From positions 6,327,501 through 6,391,500 of the forward strand of contig JAILWY010000004.1 of the NCBI GenBank assembly GCA_022113835.1: a stretch of 64,000 nt of DNA. Direction: 5' to 3'. The notes under the pieces are model-generated. The model made no database searches, was not told the origin of the DNA, and saw only the letters and a list, made by a program, of their open reading frames with translations. This document shows, piece by piece, positions 37,734 to 50,100 of this stretch. The position numbers and the translations under genes are program-made. Within the stretch, counting starts at the first letter, position 1; each line of letters opens with the position of its first letter. The stretch comes from Atopsyche davidsoni. Its lineage: Eukaryota; Arthropoda; Insecta; Trichoptera; Hydrobiosidae.

Positions 37734-37790
37734 ACCCCCTGATCCTGCGAACAGGTTGTGGGGCTTACAAGGTGTGGTTTAGGTGGTAGC
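37734..37790. repeat. Dispersed repeat unit, partner of 30895-30952
   Basis: Same orientation and order of blocks as the 30.9-kb unit (CCCCTGATCCTGCG, CAGGTTG, CTTAC, AGGTGTGG, then GCGTTCATGTAT). It is embedded in plain AT-rich sequence, so the shared block is a genuine repeat rather than shared composition. Confidence 0.55.
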
Positions 37791-38012
37791 GTTCATGTAT
37801 TTCTCTATTTTCGTAATAGAATTTATTTAGGGAAAAAAAAGTGTGAAAATTATTTTTTGCATGAAAATTTGCTGGATCTAATATTACTAGCATTTTCTAC
37901 TTAATATATGCAAAGAATGCTTGCATGTTTAAAAATATTTATCTAACAACCTAAGTAAATCAAGACTTACATGTAACGACTCAAAATTCTTGCTCTGTTA
38001 CAGCGATACAGC

Positions 38013-38086
38013 GATGCAGATACAATTGGCAGAGCACCAAGGTGCAATAATTGTGCAGGTAGGTTTGAATCCCATCAAAGTATTAC
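38013..38086 (+). mobile_element. tRNA-like sequence (SINE head or tRNA pseudogene)
   Basis: ATACAATTGGCAGAGCA resembles a tRNA D-arm/A box, and AGGTTTGAATCCC lies at B-box distance. The aminoacyl stem does not close and the anticodon arm is poor, so it is not a working tRNA. It is unrelated to the 55-kb SINE family. Confidence 0.4.
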
Positions 38087-38089
38087 TAA

Positions 38090-39159
38090 GGATTTACCGT
38101 TGCATGCGTTAATTGATAATCCTAATATTATATATGCATCTCATATTGACTATTCATACAACAGCCTGAGACTTGAATACCATTTAACCTTTTGATGCCT
38201 GTCTCAGATTATTTACAAACAATATAATTCATGCATATGTGGACAACAGCTGTAAAGCACACCTTTTGCGGCCTATCTAACTGTTCTCTATCATTCATAA
38301 GACTCTTGATATCTAAGCCGCTATATTTGATTAAAATAAACTTTTTTTATATCATAGTAATTTTTATAATACTGAACGTGCTTTCCACTTAATATAAGAA
38401 TTTTAGACTTCTTGCATGTTGTTTTTCAAAACTGGATTTACATAAAGTAAAAATTGTGAAATGGATTATTTGATGGCTATCTGGCATTAATAATAACTAT
38501 TATTTATCAACATATAATATGTTTTATAGGTTATAATGTAAGTTTTTGTAGTGTCACACTTTATTATTATTGTCACGTATTGGAATCCAAGTAATTATAC
38601 AAATGGTTAACTTTACACAGTTATTATTTTCTCTACATACTAAAATCGCTTCCTTTATTATTTGGAAAGTCAGTAAGAGCTGTAATCCATGACTGATCTG
38701 AATACCATGGTAATCTAGATAATTATGATATAATAAATATTATTTCCTCATGAAGATATGAAATTCCGTACCGTTTGGCAATAGTACGGATGTTTGTATG
38801 AATCAGCTGCAGGAGCTGCGTCGCCGACGACGTGTAAACCAGGTTTCGGTATTGCCAGCTATCTGTTTTACAACAAAACCAAGCTGATTTCGTGATAATC
38901 AAATCGCAAAATAATTTTTCATATTCACATGCACTAAAAATAAAACTTCTTCAACATTGCAAAACAATAATTTGATATAGTAGCGTTTTATTTTTTTTGT
39001 TGTTTAATGTTGCTTGGTTATTATTATAGTCATTAAATCGACTTTATTTATATATTACTTCAAATGAGTCTACAGAAGTCAGGTCTATCTTTGAAAAGTT
39101 TTGGGAAGTCATTTTGGGTATATCTTTCACGCATTCCAGTGATTTTTCAGCGCTCACTA
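38090..39159. other. AT-rich intergenic sequence
   Basis: No gene, RNA gene or repeat recognised. Confidence 0.5.
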
Positions 39160-39735
39160 GCAACACCGCGAGGCATCTCGTCGAAACAAGCGCCGTCTCT
39201 TTTCACTTTTCGCGGCTGCGGCTCAACGCTACCTGTTGCCGGCAAAAGAAAAGCGAGACAGAAGTCCGTACCTGTATAGGTGTGCACAGGTATATTTCTG
39301 GCAGGAGAATAACGGGTTCCAGCAGGCGCACTCGCCCGAGCAGCGACAGAGAGCCGCGTCGTATTCCCTCTGACTTGCGTGAATGCGTACAGGAGAGAAA
39401 GAGCCTGCAGTCGTGGGTTTGCTGCCGTCCCCGGACGTGTGTGAGGTCTTCGGAATTTCAGTAGTTTGCGTTGGATGGATACATGCCGTGTGTTGTGTTG
39501 CTCGCTGTCTCGTGCCACAACGACAATATTGTGGGAATATGTGTGAAATGTCCTACAGTCGGTCCCGTGATAACGTGAAATAGGAAGTTAACTATACGCA
39601 GAGATTATCCTGTGCCGAGTGATTGTAGGTTGTTATTTTGGTGTGATTGCATTCATATAGTGTGTTACGAAGACTGTGCGACTCGACAGAACGATAGCTT
39701 ACATAAACAGTTTGGATTTCTTGCATTTCTTCAAG
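39160..39735 (+). other. Possible promoter and non-coding first exon of a plus-strand gene
   Basis: A CpG-rich island (about 39160-39500) passes into moderately GC-rich sequence that stops at a consensus splice donor, CTTCAAG|GTAAGAC (GT at 39736-39737). Frames open in the island overlap on both strands and match no family. The sum (island, no coding, good donor) suggests a 5' untranslated exon whose partner lies outside what I can identify. It could equally be regulatory DNA with a chance donor. Confidence 0.33.
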
Positions 39736-42137
39736 GTAAGACATTTTACTGCCGCTCGTATTGCTGTCAGATTTTTTTTTTATAATCGGGTATAGGCTCG
39801 CCGTGTGTACTTGTGACATGTCGAAACGCGGAGTGGCTGTATCTTAAAAGTTCAAGAATGTACATAACCTCGATTGCGAAGGAATTTCGTCGCTGGCGGC
39901 CTTTCGGAGGTGTTTATCGACAGATTTTTCGCCGGGACATCAACGCGTTAAGACCACAGAAACCCGCAAATTCAAGTATACTAGAAGATTATCTCACAAA
40001 TTAATAAACATTTCACGCAATACTTTAAAGACATCAATTTTTGTTTGGCACAAAAGTTTCAGGAATGCTGACGTTTGACTCATGCTAAAAAAAAAAACGA
40101 AAACCAAACCCGCTACGTTCACTGCAAGTGACTACGAATCACTCAAAAGGCAAAGGAAAACTATTAAAATCATTATAATATTTTTTTTGTCACGATACGT
40201 CTCTAAGGCGTTCGAGTTGTGTCATAGATAATTCATTTTCAGTGAATATACAATTATGAATAAATTGAATAACTCAACGCTCAGGAATGTGGATATTTGC
40301 CATGTGTGTAAAACCGTACGTTAATATATCAAACGCAGATTGTTTACTAATTATTTTAATATAATACTCCGCACTTGAGGTTACGCCCTTTTCCCAAGGT
40401 CCTCACAATTCTTTGCGTAATTTCGTATCGTAAATATTTCACCGTACGATCTTTTGCGAAATATCACGACCTTTTGGCTTGACTCATGAAGACGTGTACT
40501 GAGAACTCCGACACGAGCGCAGTTCCTACATACTTTGAATACTTTTATTTTTATATAAGCAGTAATTATTTTTAACGCACGAGCTGTTTAAATATTGATT
40601 ATATTGTATAAGCGTTAGACGCGTCTGGCTTTATATTCGTGTTAACTGTAGTGATTATTTAACTTCGTTCTATAAACTCTTGAGTAGGTCAATACGAAAT
40701 TAATATTTGCTCGCATCCAACACTCGCCATTATAGATTTCCACAACTATTTAGTATTACTGTACAATACTATATCATATTTATTATATCAGCCAATTTGC
40801 GAAATTTTATTCTAACGTACAATCATTTTAACGGCTTGAAATTAGATGTGTGCAGACATATGCCACAATCTTTACTAAAAAAACATAACAATGCATTATA
40901 GTTGGCTAGTTATACTGGACAATACGAACAAGTGCGGGTTAATTTACGAATGATAAAGCTTCATTCAGTGTTATTGTTACAAATAAGCCTCTCTAGCGCA
41001 GAATTATAAACCACTTCAAAACAATTCATTGACAATTATATCGTTTTTAAGGTCCACGATCAAAAACATAATTTATCTTGTTGTCAGTGTAGCTTATATC
41101 CAATACACTCTTAGTTTAATTTTCAAATTGAAATTAACACATCAAACTTAAATTCAAAGCGTATTTTAAAACGATGATGATTGCAGATAGACAAGGCGTG
41201 TGCCTGCTGAGGCAAGATGGATTCTTATACTCAGGTGCTCATAGATGTATCCGCCGAGCCAAAAACAAGTTTGTTAAAAACCCATCATTACAATGTAAAT
41301 CATCAGGCAGTCAGCTCTGCAGGTATTCTGCCTAGTCACCTGTAAGGCACATTGCAAACTAACCAGTCGAAGCACACCAAAACGTGAACGATCTGTTTTG
41401 TAAAACAAATTTAAATATAAAGATACGTTGTATGCTTGCTTTTACAACGCAGCAACGGCACGCTATCGCTTTTTATATTCTCACTTTTATAAATAATTAA
41501 ATACACATATAATTGAAATGCTTTATCATAATAAAATCGCCCACTGACACAATAAATCTAACGCTCACGAAGCATCAGTTGAAAGAGTCTTTAGTTGCAA
41601 TTTAAGCACCAACGAACCGTTGAGCAGCGACCCAATTGTAAAAAATATAACAAGTTGTTACATTGTCGCGTAATTATAGAAATAATTTCAGTAGTGCAGC
41701 CTTATGGCAGCGCTGAGGCCGCAGTCGAGCGAGTCAGCCTTTTCTCATGGTCTCGGTTCTCCCTCTGGTCTCCGCAGTACTCCAGTTATGTCATAGACGA
41801 AATTCAAGCGCAGAGAGGGAAACCAAATCGCGATCGACGCCGAGATATAGACCCTAGTCTAGTGTCTGCTGTGTGAAATTCTCCAACTCCACCTCCTCAT
41901 ACCACTCCGCTGGGATTGCACCGACTGGCATTAATCGAGGAAAGTTGTATTGTTTGATGAAGAGTTTCACATTTTTTCATGTGATGGCATTAACGCCTGG
42001 GTATTTTTTTAGTTTATACATTTAAATCTGATACCCTAAAAGTTGAGTATTGCATACATTTATTTACTACAGCTCTATATACGCTTGTAATGGATTATAC
42101 CGTTTTGATAGAAAGTAACTAAATTTTAACGAGAATT
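39736..42137. other. Intergenic or intronic, no gene seen
   Basis: Mixed composition. A GC-rich stretch at 41690-41900 holds an acceptor-like CCCTCTGGTCTCCGCAG (ends 41777), but the frame after it has no recognisable protein. The rest is AT-rich. Confidence 0.4.
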
Positions 42138-42180
42138 GGTTGGCGAAACCAGTCACAAGTATAATTTTGATTTAAAAAAT
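42138..42180 (-). mobile_element. Foldback element fragment (one arm)
   Basis: GGTTGGCGAAACCAGTCACAA matches the inner right arm of the foldback family (GGTTGGCGAAACCGGTCAC). Only this arm is present; the partner arm and outer block are missing. Confidence 0.55.
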
Positions 42181-43315
42181 ATCAGTTTGTCTAATTTGTA
42201 TCGATTATGCAGCATATATAAAATTAAAATCTTTTAGTGTAATTCACAGTTATATTACTTATACTTATTATAATACTTCCTGCTACTAAAAGATGTATTT
42301 TCAAACTAAAAAATCTTGCTATTTACAATATTTTCTACTATTGAATGAATGCATCATAAAATGCTTGGTGTATCTATTTGAAAACTATAAATTTTCAATA
42401 TGCAACGATGCAATCCAAACAAATCAGCATTGAAATGCAAAAAGCTATTACCAGCTTGATTTATAACTGACAGTCACTTACACACGTTTCAGAAACCCAT
42501 TAGCTTTTAAGTTAAAGGAAATCAATAGTTACCGATTAACTCCAATTGCTTGTATTTAGCTAGAAAACTATATAAACTTTATAAACCACGACCGGAAGTG
42601 GTGGAATACATTTATTAACAAGAGCCTTCCGATATTTTTTCAGTAGAGGAACTATTGTACGATGCTTGTCCTTGTTTTATGGCATTACTGAAATTTTCTC
42701 AACTATTCAATAACTTTTATAAATAAAAATATTTTTGGGGATGTGTAATCGATTGTTTTCATTATATGAACAACTAGTTAGAAAATCGAATTTATTGTAA
42801 TTTATATTTATAAATAGTGTGTTATAAATGCTATGTTTTTTTTATTTTTCACCACAAACACACCTAAAAGGTCGTAAACCATTTAGCTGTAAATTAAATC
42901 TGAAATATTAATATGGAGCTATTTTCAGCATGGTTTATATAAGTTTCTGATCTTTTAATCGCTAAATGATTCACACCAATCGAAAACTGACCGTTATTAA
43001 AGCTTATATATAATGTTATTCATTGTTGTAACTTCTAAGATGAGTGAAAATGTTAAAATAATAGCTAGATCAGTATCAAGTAGTGAAATAACTGTTCTTG
43101 ACTTTTTCTTGCTCGCTGCTACCGAATGCTATTCTAACTAATTGGTTACAATCATTGACTCCTGCAGTGGGGTTTTTAAATAGTTATGCAAACTTTGATA
43201 TTTATTTCATGCAAGCAAAAGCTTTTAAGACTTCCTTAAACATCATATATAATTAAAAAAATATTTATCAATTATTATCATCACTTTTTCGCGGAGTGAT
43301 TTATACGTTTAAGCA
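42181..43315. other. AT-rich intergenic sequence
   Basis: No recognisable feature. Confidence 0.5.
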
Positions 43316-43452
43316 CACGCTGCGACGCAACTGAAAACCAAATAATAACTAGCCAATAGCGTCTCTTTTTACGTTATTTACTTAAGCTTAACCATTGAAA
43401 ATAACACCCAAAACAAAGGGACGCTATTGTTTAATTGCAAATCTGTTGCAAA
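43316..43452. repeat. Diverged dispersed repeat, partner at 58478-58604
   Basis: Colinear blocks are shared at roughly 75-80% identity: CACG.TGCGACG, ACTGA.AACC.AATA.TAA, CCAATAGC, TTTT.CGTT.TTTACT and GCAAATC.GTTGCAAA. The intervening sequence has small indels. This is an old interspersed repeat of unknown class; there are no terminal repeats I can define. Confidence 0.5.
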
Positions 43453-45834
43453 GTGTGTGCAACTGGCTTTAATTTTACTCTCAATATGCAAATAGTACCA
43501 CGAGCGAGGTCCGTGGGATAGCGTATTGATTGCTGGTATGAACAAAAATTGCTTACAGATTTCTCTTGCAAATTCGGGTCTCGGTGGTTTTGGAAAGAAT
43601 GCTGATTGTAGCATCAATTATTTTTTAAAAAAAGATGTCTACCACTCCCGTTTAATTGCGCAAACTGACTCCCACAAGCTGCCTCGTCTGATGAATTACG
43701 GCAAGTTTCATAAATACGTAATAACTTAGACTGGCCATGTTCTATCGATCGGTAGTCAATCATGATATATCCCGATACCAAAAGATTTTCGTATTCTTGT
43801 ATTATATTAACATAGAAAAATATTAATTATTTTAATTCACTACTTAAAAGTCAAAATATTTTTATAGGCACTATTTCGCTGTATTTATCAAACCTTTGCG
43901 GTTATTAGTTATTGAATTTAAAATATATATTGAATATCCAATGTTAACTTGCTATTTTTTTTATAAAGAATAAGGAAAAGACATGTGTCAGGAAAGTGGC
44001 TAAAATGAAACTACTTTTGTTTGAAATCACTATAATTTCAATATATAATTTATAAAACTCACTTTGTTAAATAAAATAAACACGTATGTGTATTTATAAC
44101 ATTGTAAAAAAACATACAATTAAAAAATTAAGTAGAACTTTTAACTTTATTGTATGAAATCACAGAAAACAATTTCTTTCTTTGCTGTTGGAAAAACATA
44201 CGCCGCAATAACTTGATTGCTAAGTTGCAAAAGTAGTAGAAGTTTTCAATTTTTTTTTTGTCATATTCTTTAAAAGTTTAGATGAATGTTTCCTACATAA
44301 CAAACTTCTGTGATTTTTTCTCTTTTTGCAGCAAAATAAACGATGAAAAAGAATCAAAAACTTCTCGACAGTTTGTTGACTTGCACCTATTTTCTTTGCC
44401 ACCCGTGCTTTAAAGTTATTTCTGGTCATCCACAATTACTACCTGATATTTAAATTGTTCAAATAAAAAGTGAGTTGTTGCATTTTGTAACAATTTACAG
44501 TTATCGACTGCTCGAAAAATCGCCGATCGTCTCATTACCGGGTGTTACGTAAATATTTTATAAAAGATTATGCAAGTCCGTTGTTTTCATTAGCAATAAA
44601 ATTTAAAATAAAACGTATTTACATCCAGCATGGCAGAATCACCGGCAGTTAGTTTCTGATATAGGAGCTGGCAGCAGTGAAAGTGACCATAATAAAAAAT
44701 AACTCGTATTATTTATGCTATTAATCTATCTTAATACAGTACTAATTGCGTTAGAATGGTTTCTAATGTCGTATTGTTCAGCGAAATAGATGACAACACC
44801 ACGAACCTTATCTTAACTCATGACACTTATCCATATTCATAATTAAATGCAATATTTAATAAACATTTCTCAAAAGGCATTTCTTTGTATGTTTTTTTCA
44901 TACGATGCAAATGAAGAAGATAATCCTGTTTTTTTATTTTTTAATTTATACATTCAAGACATGGAAATCGTCTTGAATAAACAACAGTAATATAAAGTGA
45001 GTTTTAGATCAGAGCACTATATGTATTTACGTATGTTATATATATATATATTTATTTCATTTTGTATTTACCGGATTGTTTCTTGTATCACCATCCATCC
45101 ATGATAAAGAGTTCGGTTCAATGATGACATTGCACACAATTTCGGGTGTATTTCGTCAAAGCCGCGCCAAATGCGATCATTGATTTCAATGAAACCTCAA
45201 AGAAGAAAGTCCAATGGCGTTAAACCGCACTGTCTTAGAAACTAGTCGATACTACCAAAGTAAAAAAAAATCAATACAATTTAATCTGTGATTTATTATT
45301 TTTATTTATTTCCCGCACGTTTGCATCACTAACGTAAGGTTTCGCGTTTGTACAGCGATGGAAAATCCAAAAGTGTCAGTTTGTACTGAAACACCGTTTA
45401 TATAATATATACTTAACCGTCGAAAAATTCAGTTAGTGTTTACTTGTTTTGTCACTATTGCGCGAATCGCATTTATTGTGTTGTCACGAGTACAATAATT
45501 TGTAGAATACCTGACAAACATCGCAATATGTAATAGACATTACTTGCGTCAATTTGCGGGCGAGGATAAATGGGCTTACATGCGTTTATCATTTAGGTTA
45601 ATTCAATAATAACTCTCGAAATTACTGCTATTAAATAAATACACTTGTAACTTTGTAAGAATATTTGAACGGTAAGAATAATTGTATATTTTTGCTGATA
45701 TGTTGCATGTAATAAAAGTGGGTTACTGTGGGGGTCCATGGTATTTGTGGGGGTATTTAGTCTTTGTATAGGTTTCAGTTTCGCTGCATGGTATTTTTTA
45801 TGGCAAATTGGCTGTCACCGAGTCACTGTGCCTC
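43453..45834. other. Intergenic sequence, no gene seen
   Basis: AT-rich, with short frames at 43526-43729 and 44220-44435 that match nothing I know. The 44220-44435 minus frame (KARVAKKIGASQQTVEKF) superficially resembles a helix-turn-helix, but it is short, isolated and lacks support. Confidence 0.4.
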
Positions 45835-46155
45835 TTTGAAGGTAGCGGGGTGTGACGTCACAAGTCACGTGGCACTGTAGATTATTTGGTGGATGGGTTC
45901 GACTTTCTCCGCGGCTTCTTGGTCAGCTGTTTTTTTTACCGCTGCGGCTCTGTGTTAATTTTCACCGCTCGGGTCGGTCTCTTTTCGCGGTCCACTGTTC
46001 GGAGTGATTTCGTCACGATCTCCTTCAGAAGTGCAGCGACTGCTTCATTCAAGGAGGCTTGCCTCACCAGCCTAACCTTATTCAAACCTAGTGAAATCGG
46101 AAATATTTCAACACGACCAACTGCACCCGTGCACAGACCTATTCCTTATACATAC
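45835..46155. promoter_or_regulatory. CpG island with CRE and E-box, possible coding remnant on the minus strand
   Basis: TGACGTCA (45853-45860) lies five bases from CACGTG (45866-45871), followed by a CpG-rich block to about 46085. Both strands are open through the block. The minus-strand frame includes NEAVAALLKEIVTKS, RTVDREKRPTRAVKI, a stop, then KKQLTKKPRRKSNPS, which looks protein-like but unrecognised; the plus frame (96 codons) has no family either. A promoter is the conservative call; a decayed exon or repeat is possible. Confidence 0.35.
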
Positions 46156-48084
46156 AAATATTTGATCAAAATTTAATCTATATTTCTTAAAACGTATCAA
46201 AACAATGTTGTTTTTTTTAAATAGTTCACACACACATATATGCATGATACATTTCTAAATTTTGTTATTGGACCTATGAAGGAATTGAACCAACTTCTCC
46301 TTGGTATTTTTGATCGGTATCCTAATTCATTTAACCCATTCACGCATATATACTATTCAAAAGGTGTACATTTTAAATTCTCGCAAACAGGTAAACATTG
46401 GAAACGTTTTGGTCATTAGCAGACAACTAACCTATCTGTGATATATCTGTTTTGAAATTCAACTTTTGCAAACCATCTAAGCTCTGCTGTTAATGGCCGA
46501 TTTGATTTTATTGGACGATGCGATGACTTCACAGAAGCCTGGATTTCGTTGATTCCGTGACATCTACAAATGGCTCCACTCTCTTGGTGATTAAATAATA
46601 TCGCATGCATAATGTGGGTAGATCAAAACGTCTGGGCTGTATTTCAATTTGCTTCTGTTTTCACAATACAACCTTCTCCATATTCTCAATGCCATCAGAG
46701 CCGAGTAACTAAAAGTCTAATTCCTTTTAGTACGATAGGATTAAAATACATAAAAATAACACGTTGATTAACTGAACTGATTAAAACCAAGGCCTTTTTG
46801 GATAATAAATCTTTGTACATTTGAAAATAATATGTTATCATCATTTAATTTGATTCCATTAATGCTGTCTTTAAGATCGGAAATAACTAACTTAATTTTC
46901 ACGACTCAATGTAAAAATGGATGAAGATCCAAACCAAGCTATCTAACAATATAAGTATAGACACGTTTTAAGATCCAGTCCACTAGATATTTTTGGTGAC
47001 GAACTATGTTAAAAAATCAGAAACTACACTGACCCATTTTTTTATTGTTCCTCGGTGAGGCACTGACCTAATTAATTGTTATTAAAATACTAAGGATTCC
47101 TGTTCTGAAGTCTGTTGTTTTTTTGATAACCGACTCTAAATTTAGGAGAAAATTATTTATATTCTGTTTTAAAACCTTTTTATAAGGAATATAAAGTTAT
47201 TTACAATAAAATATTTATAATTATAGGCTACAAATATTATTGTTTTCCATTCATGAAATAAATAGTAACAAATAATATTTGTTATTAAAAGATGTTTAAT
47301 AAACAATCAACATTGTTTATATTTAAGGATTGCATTTGATAATAGCAAAATACAATATATGTTGAATATACACAAATAATATTTACACTCGATATATATT
47401 TACATTGTAAAAACATCGTGCTTATACAAACTTTTTAAAATATTTTTTGTACAAAAGAAAATATTTTTTATTTGTGTCGGGGGAGGGACTTGTTTAAAAA
47501 CTGTTATACATACCATAATAAATAAGCTAGAATATTCAGAAATATATTTTTGATTAATTAATTATACATCGATATTTTATATATAAAATAGATGTTGTTT
47601 TTTTTATTGGCTAAGAACTTGCCCGTCATAATCGATGATTCAATACGATATAACTTCTGAAGTAAGAATCAATTCATTGTATACCTTGTTTAGTTCGACA
47701 CCTGCGAAGAGGCCGGCGGCGGTCGGAAGAGCGTCTTATCTCATCCAGTCGACATTTTCCATTAGATACGAAAGCTAACTGTGCATTCAGGTAGGAACTC
47801 ACTCACCACCAGTCGGTTCTTACGAAATCGCCGTACACTCTAGAAGGAATGCGGTACACGTTATGTCACGTCTCCCTGGCTAAGCGTCGGAAGTTAGTTA
47901 GCGGTAGCTGAGCACTCATGTTAATCCACTCATAAGAGTAATGTATGTAATTCTTGGCAAAAGTGTGTTTAGCCTCGTTTACTCTGTAAGTGTAATTAAT
48001 CTACAAAGCTGTTAGAGGTGTTTACATTATATATTATACAAGACAACCTCAATATCAACATCGAAAACAAAGTGGAGAGTGTTA
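46156..48084. other. Intergenic sequence
   Basis: AT-rich apart from a GC-rich stretch at 47690-47945, which contains a donor-like ATTCAG|GTAGGA (GT at 47791) but no meaningful frame. No gene is called. Confidence 0.4.
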
Positions 48085-48555
48085 AAATATTTAGTTATTT
48101 GGGCAGCTCGTTGAATGAGAATTGGGATCCTGACCAGGAACTTAAAGTAAGGATTTAAACAGCACGAGATATAACACTGAAATCTCGCTGGAAACTCACC
48201 AAATGTTATGTCGTCTCAGTTCTCATTTACGGAGTCGAAGCTTGGACACTCAATACAGCTACTATGCGAAGAATTGAGGTGGCAGAAATATGGCTGTATA
48301 GGAGAATCCTTTTGATACCATGGGTAGACCGCGTCACAGCCTTGCACAGAATTCGAAAAAAGGGTACTCTTGATGTTAATAAACATAGCATAGTCCAGGA
48401 AAAAATCGAAGGAAAAGTGGGCACTGGAAGGAGGAAGTTTACGTAAGTTTTAGGAAGTGCGGCCGAATTGGTGAGACTGCCCTAAGATAGGAATATGTTC
48501 GATGAAATGGTCACCAACTTCTTATGAGACGAGGCATCAGAAGAAGATTATACAA
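48085..48555 (+). pseudogene. Non-LTR retrotransposon reverse-transcriptase C-terminal region and 3' end
   Basis: The frame reads YLGSSLNENWDPDQELK, then KSRWKLTKCYVVSVLIYGVE, AWTLNTATMRRIEVAEIWLY and RRILLIPWVDRVTALHRIRK. This is the end of insect endonuclease/reverse-transcriptase proteins (F.YLGS......EI..RI; Y..S...YG.E.WT......R....E.W..RR.L.I.W.D..). The protein makes cDNA of its own transcript at a nicked target. A stop interrupts the arm after ELKVRI, and everything upstream is missing. It ends with ATGAAATGGTCACCAACTTC and GAGGCATCAGAAGAAGA, the 3' block repeated at 8.7, 18.3 and 24.6 kb. This is a dead, 5'-truncated copy; the clade is probably RTE-like. Confidence 0.82.
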
Positions 48556-49079
48556 GAGGTCCACATATTTTTATTTTATTTTTTAAAAACATGTATATTG
48601 AAATGAAAGTTTATCAAATCGTTAGCTCCAAGAAATCTTTCTCTTAGTTAATAAAGGTATCATGTAATATCAGTATAACAGTTTAAACACCGAGACAAAA
48701 ATAAAACACGTTTTTTAAATGTATTATCTAAATATATGCTAAAAAGACGTTGGGTGTATTTTTCTTAAGAGTTCTGCAAAAAATCACATCAATGAAAATA
48801 GGCGTTTGACATGAAAACACATTTTTTTTAAGTTACCGTGAATAAAGAGAGAAATTTGAGATAATCACAAATTGAATCAAACGCGTGTTTATCCGTACAC
48901 AACGCCGAGTTTGTATGATATTATTCAATTAAATGTATGAATATCTTTAAAAGCACAAATACGTTGATTCGAACAATGGCGATATTTTTTTTAGCTTATG
49001 CATGATTTTTCTCATCGTTTCGTTTCCATTGATTATATTTAATGGATGTTTAATAAAAAATAAATAAAATATATTGGAA
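48556..49079. other. AT-rich intergenic sequence
   Basis: Nothing recognised. Confidence 0.5.
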
Positions 49080-49140
49080 TGTTGACTCAGTGATGAGACT
49101 GTTGAACTTGGTCCAGAGTTCGATTCCTTGTCCCAACGGG
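49080..49140 (+). mobile_element. tRNA-like sequence (SINE head)
   Basis: GACTCAGTGATGAGACTGTT (A-box region) and GAGTTCGATTCC (B-box region) lie at tRNA-like spacing and orientation. There is no closed aminoacyl stem. About 110 bp of mixed sequence follow before a GC-richer block, so this is a SINE head or tRNA pseudogene from a family different from the 55-kb SINE. Confidence 0.42.
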
Positions 49141-49836
49141 TGAATCGAAAACTGATGTTACTAGACTCACAACTCACTCACTCAAATGGACGCTATTGGC
49201 TAGCTGCAAGTTGTTGGCGCGATTAGTTGCTACGTGTGTTGGCCTTTAGAGGCTGGCGCGCGACAACCGAGTCGTGATACCTCCTAGCAACGATTTGACA
49301 AAGCGAATTATTAGTATCGGCACGGAACAAATTGGCCTTAAAAATTAATTGCAGGATTTTTTACGTTCATTTGGATGTGTCTTTCATTCGTACAAAACCG
49401 CAAGTAGTTCATGCCGTTTCTTACAACAATCGCGGTTTTTCCCTTTTTTACGCATCGTGCTGGTAAAAAGAGCCCCAGTTTCTGGTGGTCGCCCTGCTGG
49501 CCACTCGGGGACCGGAATAACGACGCCGGTCTCTTTTCACTCGGCACAGAGTACACCCGGATCCCTCGGCGACCCCGACACACGCCACAGTAAATGATCT
49601 AACAGCCGATGGCTACAAATTAATCATTGTTAGCGAAAAAAACCAATAAGAAATGCCTAACGACCAGATCGCGTGGCGGCACACGTCGATTGCTCCGGCT
49701 CCAGCGTCTCGGTTTCGGAATACTACAATAATCAACCAATTTTGTCAAATTAGTGAATCGACTGTTTGAACAAGCCGCGGCTCGTAAGCCCGTTGCATTT
49801 AAATTGTTTGTTTCCTGAGCGTTGATTGTTTTGAGG
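49141..49836. other. Intergenic with a GC-rich block
   Basis: The block at 49390-49600 is GC-rich and open on both strands (81 and 82 codons) with no recognisable protein. Opposing frames of equal length argue for composition, not coding. Confidence 0.38.
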
Positions 49837-50092
49837 TACAGTCAACCCTCTTATAACGCGATTAATTCGTGCCCCGCGTTATATGTAAACCACGCTATAG
49901 GAATCTCAGAAGTAAGGAAGTACAAATTTTTTTGATGAATTTCAAAAAAATATTTTATATATTCTTATTCAGCCAGTTAAGAAGACATGTTAAAGGGAAG
50001 CCGTGTTTTAAGATTACCGCGTCATAGGATTTCGCTCCATATTAAAACGAGTCTCACGTTAAAATGTTACGCTATTTTAGTTCAGATCTATC
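49837..50092 (+). mobile_element. Possible pogo/Tc1-like terminal end
   Basis: TA followed by CAGTCAACCCTCTTATAACG and an inner CCCCGCGTTATA echo has the look of a pogo-type terminus (TA-CAGT..ACC.TC). No matching inverted end is found before 50092, so this would be a solo end. Confidence 0.28.
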
Positions 50093-50100
50093 GTCTAGAA

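Noticed and set aside
38013..38086. Functional tRNA gene
   Set aside because: The A- and B-box-like motifs are present but the aminoacyl and anticodon stems do not form, so it is kept only as a tRNA-like relic.
39064..39518. Overlapping frames of 71, 116 and 123 codons on both strands
   Set aside because: They cover the same CpG-rich island on opposite strands and none resembles a known protein; composition explains them better than coding.
44220..44435. Helix-turn-helix-looking minus frame
   Set aside because: The resemblance is to a single short segment; the remainder is lysine-rich low-complexity sequence, with no transposon ends or other domain nearby.
49338..49597. Opposing 81- and 82-codon frames
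   Set aside because: Mirror-image openness in a GC-rich block with no family match is a compositional effect.
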